A DNA stretch of 64,000 bases from Charina bottae (Eukaryota; Chordata; Lepidosauria; Squamata; Charinaidae). The notes beneath the pieces are model-generated. The model saw nothing but the letters and a program-made list of their open reading frames with translations. It did not search any database and was not told the origin of the DNA. Below are positions 45,675-54,900 of the stretch, in pieces; within the stretch, counting starts at the first letter, position 1, and the number at the start of each line of letters is the position of its first letter. The stretch covers positions 1,116,001 to 1,180,000 of the forward strand of contig JALMGJ010000014.1 in NCBI GenBank assembly GCA_023362775.1, given 5' to 3'. Position numbers and translations under genes: made by a program.

Positions 45675-46254
45675 GAATAGAGCACCACCCTCCAGCCCAT
45701 CTCTTCCGTTTATCCCTTGAACAGAACCATTGGAGATAGATGTGGCCCAGAGAACAGAGAAACCCAAGGTCAGCTGAAGGAGAACCCTGGATTTCCACTC
45801 TTCATGGTTGAAGAGAAACTTCTTGTCCATGGGAGCGGCTTTAAAGCTGCATGGGATGGGACTGTGCCCCCCCTCAAACACCCTGCAACCCCCCCCTCTG
45901 AAAGTGAGTCCCCCGACATTGCAATTATACTTAAAATAGCCCTACGTTGAGTACGATGGAGGCTCTTTTAAACCTTTTAATTTAAACTTTTTTAAAACCT
46001 TAAGAATAAAAAAAAATTCCCGGGTTCTGACGGTGAGCGCAAAACGAAGAGGAAGGGAGAAGGGAGCGTGATACCTGCAGCGCTGGCATGGAGAAAATGC
46101 CTCCCGGCGGGCGTTGGGCATCCTTTGTGCTGGGCGGGGCATTAATGGGAGGGAGCGGCCTGGTCGGGGGAGATCCAGGGGAGGCCAACGGTGCGGCTCC
46201 AGTTTGTCCCCCCCCAACGGTGCGGCTCCAGTCTTTTCCCCCCCCCAAACTTCC

Positions 46255-46460
46255 TTCTTTTAAAAAATATTTTTTATTGAAAGCTGTGATGACAGTAGTA
46301 AAAGAAAATACAAACTAAACTCAAAAAGAAGGGAAAGTGAAGAGAAAAGAGAATAAATGGTGTACAGAAAAAAGAGAAAAGAAAAAAAGAAAAAGAAAAA
46401 AAGAAATGTAAAGAAGTAGCTTCCGATCTTTATCACAAGTACAAAGTGCTATTTTTGAGT
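46255..46460 (-). mobile_element. L1 3' UTR fragment
   Basis: Opens with TTTTTTATTGAAAGCTG on the + strand, then a long purine-rich AAAGAGAAAAGA stretch, the reverse of an L1 3' tail. Similar in layout to 8258-8730. Confidence 0.5.
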
Positions 46461-46675
46461 TCCAAAGCCGTTTGCTGCAAAGTTTCAGATCAGGTTAAGG
46501 GAAGCAATGCTGTACATCGGTTTTGGCTAAATTAAGCAGTGTGTGTGCGTGCGCGCATGTGTGCCGATTTTTCCCCACCAGTGCGTAGGTCCCTGGCCAT
46601 GGATTAGCATTCTACCATGACCGGAGTTTCTCAGAATCGTTTTTTCCCTGGGCAAAAGAGATTTTTGTTTTTCTA

Positions 46676-46842
46676 TCTGCAGGGTGGGGTTAAAAAAAGC
46701 CCAAGATGGGGGCCACCGTGGTGCCATTGAGGCTCTGCTTGTTTTTATGTGTGTCGCATGTAAAAAACAGGCCCAGCTTTGACCACACCATCACAGCCAC
46801 CATCCTGAGGTTTTTTTGCCCACACCTTGCAGACATCCCTGC
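46676..46842. mobile_element. palindromic MITE (TCAAAAAAGTCAAG family)
   Basis: CTGCAGGGTGGGG ... CCCACACCTTGCAG outer arms. TTTTTATGTGTGTCGCATG lies at the centre and AACAGGCCCAGC mirrors GCTCTGCTTGTT. Confidence 0.7.
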
Positions 46843-46989
46843 TGAAAAGCAAACTGTGTTTCCTGGAGCAGATTAAGAATCATTACAATTCAGCAACTAT
46901 CTAAACAATGGTGAGCCGAAAGTGAAACAGGCTTGTACACTGTGGCTTGGAAATTAAAGATAAGCAGATGTTGGTTATGAATTAGGAAA

Positions 46990-47360
46990 AACTTCCTCAA
47001 CGTTCATCAATGACTGGAAACCTCTTATGGACTTTTTGCGTGAGAAAGAAAATGACTTTGTGATTTATGGTTCTGATGGTTAGAAAATAGGTTATAGAAA
47101 GAAGGGAATTAGGATGAAATTGGAGAGAGTGGTTTGATTAGAATTGTATATATAACTGCCAAGAGGGATATCGGAAGCCATTTCTTTATATATGCCTTCT
47201 GTGTTTTTTTAATTTTCTTTTTCTTCTCTATATTTTCTTTTTTCTGTTTTTTTCCTTTTTTTCCTTTTTCACACTTATTTTGCTTTATATTTTTCTTTGA
47301 ATGTATTTCTTATTATCTATGTAAAATCTCTTCATATTTTTTTTAAAAAAGAAAAACTTC
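46990..47360 (+). mobile_element. probable L1 3' end
   Basis: GGTTCTGATGGTTAGAAAAT and GGATATCGGAAGCCATTTC, followed by a T-rich 3' UTR and A tract. Mirrors the complement of the L1 3' ends at 8258 and 46255. Confidence 0.5.
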
Positions 47361-47454
47361 CTAATAATTAAAAGCTGTTTGACAATGGGAAAAAGCATCG
47401 GTCAGAGATGCTTCCATACAGTCTTATGGTTCTAGATAGATATGCTGTCAGAAG

Positions 47455-47545
47455 TATCCACGGGGAGGGGGCAAAGAAGTCAAGATGGCGGCCACCACCA
47501 TGCAATTGAAGCCCCGCCCCTCTCTTGCATACAAGGCATGTCAAA
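47455..47545. mobile_element. palindromic MITE fragment, left part
   Basis: GAAGTCAAGATGGCGGCCAC and GCAATTGAAGCCCCGCCCCT match the TCAAAAAAGTCAAG family. Confidence 0.55.
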
Positions 47546-48131
47546 AGGGGAATGGTCTGAATTGCAGAGTCACGACCAGCCTCTTCAGTTCTTTGACACG
47601 TGCACGCGCAGCAGGCAAATTTGCATGCTGCATTGAAAGATCAAATAAAACACTCACTTCTCCCCCGCCAACTGGTTGACATTCATTTAATGGAATCTTA
47701 AAACATACACATTGATTGGTTGGGAGAAGAAATGTTGTGAGGTGGTTTCAAATATTGTTTGCATCCTTAAGGAAACCCGACAGAAAAAGCTACCCAAAGG
47801 GGAATTCAGCTTAGATTATCATCAGCTCGAGGGGAAAATATACAGACTCATTTGATCTGAGCACAAGGATATAGATGTTGCGTTTATGAGAGTTATGAAG
47901 TCAGTCAAGCATTTCATTGGCAAGGGTATGCAAGCTTCCTGGTCTCACAGAATTCTTCAGTGTGGAGAAAAAATTTTCAAGGCTGGAATTTTAAACATAC
48001 TAATAGTCCACAGTGAATCTTCTCTCTACAGGTAATAATGATGCCATTGTTGCATTCACACTCTGAAATCTTGCAGCAGTTATTTCTGGAGGCTTAACTT
48101 TGTGGGGCAAAAAAGAAATCACCTTTATGTA

Positions 48132-48137
48132 TTTATT
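48132..48137 (-). terminator. POU2AF3: candidate poly(A) signal of POU2AF3
   Basis: AATAAA on the minus strand, about 460 nt after the stop codon. The interval 48138-48598 is repeat-free and fits a short 3' UTR. Confidence 0.5.
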
Positions 48138-48598
48138 GCTTGATTGTTTCTTAAAGTGCATTCTTAGCCCTTAGAAGTGCAGAACGTATGGACCTTCATT
48201 GATGGCAGAAGCTAGAATGGAGAAAACAGTTGAATAAGATATTGGAAGGAGGGGGGTGCGTTGGAGTGTGGCAGCACGGCAAATTATACAAATAAGAGGC
48301 AGTTTGCAAATACACTGAACAGAACTCAGTTTCTCTTGGTACAGAATTTGGATTCTGTCGTGACGGACGCCAGTGGAGGAGAGGGAGATGGGCTGTTTTA
48401 GCACAAACAATGGCTTCAAAGGACTTCCTCTTCTCCACCCAGCCCAATGATGAATTCTGTGAATCTCTGAAGCTTGCATCCTGCACTTTCCATATTGGTG
48501 GACCTGAGGAAGGTATCGTTTGGAGCGCTTGGCAACCAAAATGGCAACCTGAGTCGACAGCTCTCCTGCGTTCACAACAGCAGACGGGCGTCCCTAGG

Positions 48599-48949
48599 CT
48601 AACTGTAGCACATGTCCCAGCTCCTATCCTTCCAGAAGTCTTCTGCCCCAGAAACCGAAGGTGCATAGCCTTTGCCATCCACGGTCGCGTAGGGGAAATA
48701 CTCTGGGGCTCTAAAAGTGTCCAAGTGCTGGGAGCCACAAGGCGTGCAGTAGCAGGTTGGCAGGCCGGAGGTGTGTTGCACATGGGTGTGTTGCTGGCAG
48801 GAGCGTTCCTCCGGGGACGAATACATGCAGCTCTTGCCATCCGGAGGTGGGGAGCTGTAGCCGAGTGGGGCAAAAGGAGGCATCTGGGGTGGGGAGTAAC
48901 TGTAATCGAAGGAGCTGCAGGGATCAGGAACTTCTGGGGATCCGGAACC
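48599..48949 (-). CDS. POU2AF3: POU2AF3 terminal exon 5
   Basis: Acceptor CTTGTTTCAG. It has 116 codons and a stop. Key blocks are FDYSYSPPQMPPFAP, CYCTPCGSQHLD, APEYFPYATVD and the C-terminus SWDMCYS, all colinear with human POU2AF3 (DYSYSPVQLP, the CYC-CE-DLDALQAAEYF region and ICYS). This is the strongest evidence for the gene. Confidence 0.95.
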   Translation of the reverse strand, partial: GSGSPEVPDPCSSFDYSYSPPQMPPFAPLGYSSPPPDGKSCMYSSPEERSCQQHTHVQHTSGLPTCYCTPCGSQHLDTFRAPEYFPYATVDGKGYAPSVSGAEDFWKDRSWDMCYS

Positions 48950-51900
48950 CTGAAACAAGAAAAAGAGGATGACGCCCTCACGCTTCCATGTGCAAATTCC
49001 AGTCTGAATTAACAGGACAATGCTAGGCCTGTTTGCTCAGAAGTGAGCTGTACTGTGTCCAGTGGGTCTTACACTCAAGTAAGAGTGCACCAGGTACAGG
49101 TAGTACTCGACTTACGACCATTCGTTTGACAGTCCGAAGTTACGACGGCCTCGGAATGGCCTGTAAAGCACTTCCGAGCATCGCAAAACATTGCACCACC
49201 CTGTTGCGGTCACATGATCGCATTTCGGACAATTGGCAACCGGCTCGCATTTACGACCGGTTGCAGTGTCCTGCGGTCACGTGATCGCGTTTTGTAACGT
49301 TTTTTGCCGTTTTCCAGCAAAAAACGCCCGTTAGGGAAGCTATATTCGCTTAACAACTGCTGTAAAAATGGTCGTGAAATCGGGTCTGGTTGCGTAGGGA
49401 CTTGACTTACGACCACAACGACTTATGATGGAAATTCCGGTCCCAATTGTGGTCGTAAGTTGAAGACTACCTGTAGAGTTAACCAGCTAAAGCAAGAGAG
49501 CACAATCTGAGTCCCAAGGTTGCGTATCGTCCTCAAGCAAACTGGACCGGTTTGCAAAAACGAGACGGAGAGAGGCTGAAATGGGCAGATTTGCTCTACT
49601 AGCCGAATGCCTGCCTGCCAATTCCCTCAGCTGCAAGGCTGCATCCACTCTCCCCAGCTGTTGGATAGTCCTGGCATCCGGCCACTCTGCTCTTGCACCA
49701 AAGCAGGTCTTTCCCCGTAGGGAGCGGGCGCTACGCTGGATTTGGAAACATGTCTATGAAGGTTCTCAGTCATCCAGGTGGAATTGTCTGTAGCTTGAAT
49801 CATGTCAACTGGATTTCTATTTTCTCAGTGGGAACGTTTCGCTCCTTATCCAAGGAGCTTCTTCAGTCTGAGCAAAGTTAGTAAGGGAATCCTAAATATG
49901 TTTCTAGGTAGCTGTGTGACCTTACACCTGGGGCTAGGTCATGGTTATATTGAGATGTTATTTTAAGTCCTTTTATCATCTAAAGGAGGATCGTTAAGAT
50001 CACCATGCTGCTGTTGAGCTTGTGAAATGGTCTTAATCTTCCTAGGCACAGAAGACAAAGCAGGGAGGAAGATGGGGGAGAGGTTGTGCCTGAGGCCCCG
50101 ACCTCTATTCAAGGAAGGATTTTCCAAGTTGGCATAAATGGATTCCTTGACCCCTCTCTCAAACCACCTATCTTCTCTGTCTAAAATGTGAACATTAATG
50201 TCCTCAAATGAGTGTCCTTTTTCCTTTAATTTTTTTTTATTTTATATAAATTTATTTATAAAAAAAAAATTTTTTTATTTAAAGGAAAAAGGACACTCAT
50301 TTGAGGACATTAATGTTCACATTTTAGACAGAGAAGATAGGTGGTTTGAGAGAGGGGTCAAGGAATCCATTGATGCCAACTTGGAAAATCCTTCCTTGAA
50401 TAGAGGTGGGGGCCTCAGGCACAAACTCTCCCCCATCTTCCTCCCCGTTTTGTCTTCTGTGCCTAGGAAGATTAAGACCATTTCACAAGCTCAACAGCAG
50501 CATGGTGATCTTAATGATCCTCCATTAGATAATAAAAGGACTTAAAATACATCTCAATATAACCATGACCCCAGGTGTAAGGTCACACAGCTACCTAGAA
50601 ACATATTTAGGATTCCCTTACCAACTTTGCTCAGACTGAAGAAGCTCCTTGGATAAGGAGCGAAACGTTCCCACTGAGAAAATAGAAATCCAGTTGACAT
50701 GGATTTGGAAACCTTTCCCTCCAGGGTTCCAGATCTGTAGAGACAGAAACCAGGGTACCAGGCAGGAGACGGGTGGCTGGAAGCCCTCGGGTGAGCAGGG
50801 CAGGTTGTCCTGTGCCAGGGCCAGAGGGACCTCCAGAGGCGGCTCGGCCTGAAGGCAAGAATCCACCAGCTGCTCCAAATAATTGGGAATTTCCTCGCAG
50901 GAAGCACCGTTCTGGAACTGCCAAGGTTGTAAACAGCTGGACAAGGAAGGTTCAGATGCTGCATCGATGTAAGGAACTAAGAAAAGGAAAACAAGGCATG
51001 GAATTTCCAGAAACCCTTTTGGTAGCAAAGCCAGCTCTGCTGTGAGATAGAGGCTTAACAAATATCCAGGAAAAATTGGCATAACAAAACCTTGCATTAA
51101 AAATATGCATGACAAAACATTTTTTCTGCATATCAGGGTGCACAGAAGCAGGGCTTGAAAATCCTATGAGCCAACATTCCCCTACCCCAATTTTTATTCA
51201 AACGATCTGCTTTTTCCTTCATATTTCTATTTTTCTTTGCTTAAAAAAAAAATCAATTCCCCCCCCCCATTCCTCTAAAGAGCTCAGAACTGAGCTTTGC
51301 TGCTTCTGCACTCAACCACCCACTTTTGATTGCTTGGCGTTTCTTCATCCTCAGGTGGCCTGAAGGACTGGGGGGGGGGGGGGGGATGCCGGCATATCTG
51401 CCCCTAAAACCCTGTTACATCCTGGAGATTTTTGTGAGCCCGGAAGGAACTGATCCAAGATATGAAAAGATTTAACTCCTTCTGGAGTTCTGGAGAAAAG
51501 AGAGAAAGAGAGAGAAGAACAGTTGTGGAAAAAAATCAAGGTTAAAAAGGTTGGCTGCAGACATACTGAGCAAAGAATAAGTTAGCACAGTGTTTCTCAA
51601 CCTCAGCGACTTTAAGATGTGTGGACTTCAACTCCCAGAATTCTTCAACTCCCAGAATTCAACTCCCAGAATTCCCTAGCCAGAAACCTATGTTGGCTGG
51701 GGAATTCTGGGAGCTGAAGTCCACACATCTTAATGTCGCTGAGGTTGAGAAACACTGGCTTAGCAAGAGGAGGAAAAGGAAATGAATGTGCCAGGACTTC
51801 TGACTGCCTTGAAATCCTTTCCTGAAAGAGCCCACAGCAAACTGAGCTGGAAAACCCTTTTCTTCTTTTAAGGCTTGTTCGCTCCCACCAATCCTGTCCA

Positions 51901-54900
51901 CCCTACTTGGATCCTCATCTGCATTAGCAAGCTCCTCCCCGATGCGGATTGGCCCTCTTCATAATTAAATGCCTGGTGCCCAACTCGAAATCAGGATCCA
52001 AGAAGGAACGGCTAGGAATAGGTGTGGAAATCTCAGAAAAGAAGGAGCGTGTGAGGTGCATTGTGTGTGTGTGTGTGCCTGTGTGGGTGTTGGGGAGATG
52101 AGAACGGTGCTGTTTTGTACCAACCTGCACAGGGAGGGGAAAGGGACTCACTGCCCTGGACGTTTCCACTGCATTCTCCGAAAACCTGAGAATAAAAAGG
52201 AACAAAGCGAAACGAATCGGGGGGGTGTTTCTCCGATAATGAAACACAGAAGGACTCGCTGCCCCCAGCCCCTTCTTTCACCCCCTTACACGACAGAGGT
52301 AAGTCCAGGATTTCTCTCCAAAATGGAGAAAGCTGATGAGACGCTGCATGGCAAGACCATAGCTAGGACTCTTAATACAGGTAGTCCTCGCTTAACGACC
52401 ACAATTGGGACCAGAATTTTGGTTGCTAAGCAAAGCAGTCATTAAGTGAATCAGATCCGATTTTATGACCTTTTTTGCGGTGATTGTTAAGTGAATCACT
52501 GCGGGCATTAAGAGAACACATGGTCATTAAGCAAATCACATGGTTCCCCATTGATTTTGCTTGCCAGAAGCCAGCCAGGAAGGTCGAAAATGGCAATCAA
52601 GTGACCACGGGATGCTTCCATGGCCATAAATGCGAACTGGTTGCCAAGCACCCAAATTGTGATCACATGACTGTGGAGACGCCACGACAGTCGTAAGTTT
52701 GAGGACCGGTTGTAAGTTGTTTTTTCAGCACCGTCGTAAGTCCAAACCGTCACTAAACAAATGGTTGTTAAGGGAGGACTGCCTGTAAAAGCTATTCCTT
52801 CCTTGGGCGTACTTAGCCTACGGTCATCCTCAATATTATTCCTCAGCTAGATAATTAGGAATGCCTGCTCTCCCAATATTCTTCAGTCTTTAAATGTAAC
52901 GGTGTCTTCCAACGCCTATTAAGTCTGCATCCTGAGATGGCAGTTTGTAACACTGCACCAAGAGCCACAAGAAAAGTTAATGTGTAAGTGAATCACATCC
53001 AGGCAACCATTCTTATTTTCAGATGGATTCTTTAGAACTGCCCACCCTCCTCTGCTTGCTCATTTTTTAAGCAGCTGCTTTTCCATGAGGCAACCGCCAA
53101 CAGACATTTCAAACTCCAGAAAAATTTGAAATTTTTCCAATTTTTGAAAATTTCCTTTGAAAGGAAACCTTTCCTTCCCTTCATCCTAGTTGCCACTGCT
53201 GTGTCCTAAGAAGGCAGAAATAACTTGGGTCATACATCATGCAAGGTTTCGAACCGTCCCCCAGTTCAAAGGCCACACCGCTTCCAAATGGGGGGCGGGG
53301 ACCCCTGCTAAGATGGGGGAGTTTTAAGGAGTGAAATGGGCATTGTAAGCATCTGCAAGGCTTGTGGAGATTTGTCCACACCCTAAAAATGTCCCACACC
53401 TGAGGCCACTAAATGGGTCCTGGCAGGCCACACGATCCCTGAGCTGAATGCTTTGAATTCCTCTGTTAAATCATCATGCAACGATGGTTTGCATAAGAGT
53501 TCATTGCAGCAAGCCATAAATCGTGGCTTACAAATTACAAGGGCTCACTCGGGTCACACAACATGCAAGGATAAAACCGGTCAAACTACATAAATATTGA
53601 GTGCAACGTGGGAATCCCTGAAAGGGATCCTGTTTAGGGAAGTGTTTGCTGCACTGCCATTCTCAAAGAGAAAACATGGGTTCGGAGAGGCTGCAAAGAG
53701 TAGCAATTGTCTCCCAGAAAGGGAAGAACAAGTGCAGAAGGGATTAACGCAAGAGGAGTAACTGTAATTTGAGAATCAAATGGAAATAATCTTAATTACC
53801 TGGAAAAAAATTCTGAGGATGCAAACATATCCTACAACTGATTTCTATTTCAGTTTCAGCACATGCAAAATAATTAAGTTGGCTTGAAATCTTGCTCTTA
53901 ACCCGAAACCCGAAACCCAGCTTTCATCTTTCCCCCTCTCTATATATATTTAATTTCATGCTTTCAGTGTTTGCCTTTTAATTGCCTTTAAGCTTCTGCA
54001 GGTCACATGACATTTGGAAGCGCTGGCTGTTTTCCCTAACTTTTTGAAAATTCATTGACTGAGAGAAGGGGAAAAGTGCCCTTGGGGGCCTGTCTTTGAG
54101 AGGAGAACTCAAAGGATCCACAAGATCTGCTTGGACAGGGCTGCAAAAGCTTCAGGTTAGACCAGTGTTTCTCACCCTCAGCAACTTTAAGATGTGTGGA
54201 CTTCAACTCCCAAAATTCCCCAGCCAGCCAGTTGAAGTCCACACATCTTAAAGTTGCTGAGGGTGAGAAACGCTGGGTTAGAGAAAAAGGAACAGCTTAG
54301 TTCTCATGGCACAGCCAAATTCACTTGAACCCGAGGATTGGTCACATCCTGATGGCCGGGTTCAGCTCCCACCCTGAGGAGTCTCCAACGCCAGTTTGGT
54401 CTAGTGGTTAAGGTGCTGGGCTGGAATCCAGGAGACTGTGAGTTCTAGTCCCGCCTTAGGCACAAAGCTGGCTGGGTGACCTTGGACCAGTCCCTCTCTC
54501 TCAGCCCTAGGAAGGAGCCAATGGGAAACCAGGAGACTGAGAGTTCTAGTCCCGCCTCAGGCATGAAAGCCGGCTGGGTGACCTTGGGCCAGTCCCTGTC
54601 TCTCAGCCCTAGGAAGGAGCCAATGGCAAACCAGGAGACCGAGAGTTCTAGTCCCGCCTCAGGCATGAAAGCCGGCTGGGTGACCTTGGGCCAGTCCCTC
54701 TCTCTCAGCCCCACTCACCTCACAGGGTTGTTGTTGTGGGGAAAATAGGAGGAGGAAGGAGTATTTGGTATGTTCGCCGCCTTGAGTTATTTATAAAAAT
54801 AATAAAGGCGGGATAAAAATTAAATAAATAAATAAAACAAATCCTCTTAGCCCAGATTTTTAAGCAAGCACCATCCTCAAGGATTAAATCTGGAGAGGGA

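Larger units (their letters stand above)
49750..50699. mobile_element. 950-bp palindromic Penelope-like dimer, family 1
   Basis: Perfect 13-bp duplication TGGATTTGGAAAC at 49737-49749 and 50700-50712. The left arm is a minus-strand and the right arm a plus-strand PLE 3' portion, meeting at an A/T-rich spacer (about 50226-50280). Each arm retains the C-terminal part of the PLE endonuclease ORF and a hammerhead-like core. The left arm has the full 3' end; the right stops about 50 bp short of it. Located in POU2AF3 intron 4. Confidence 0.9.
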
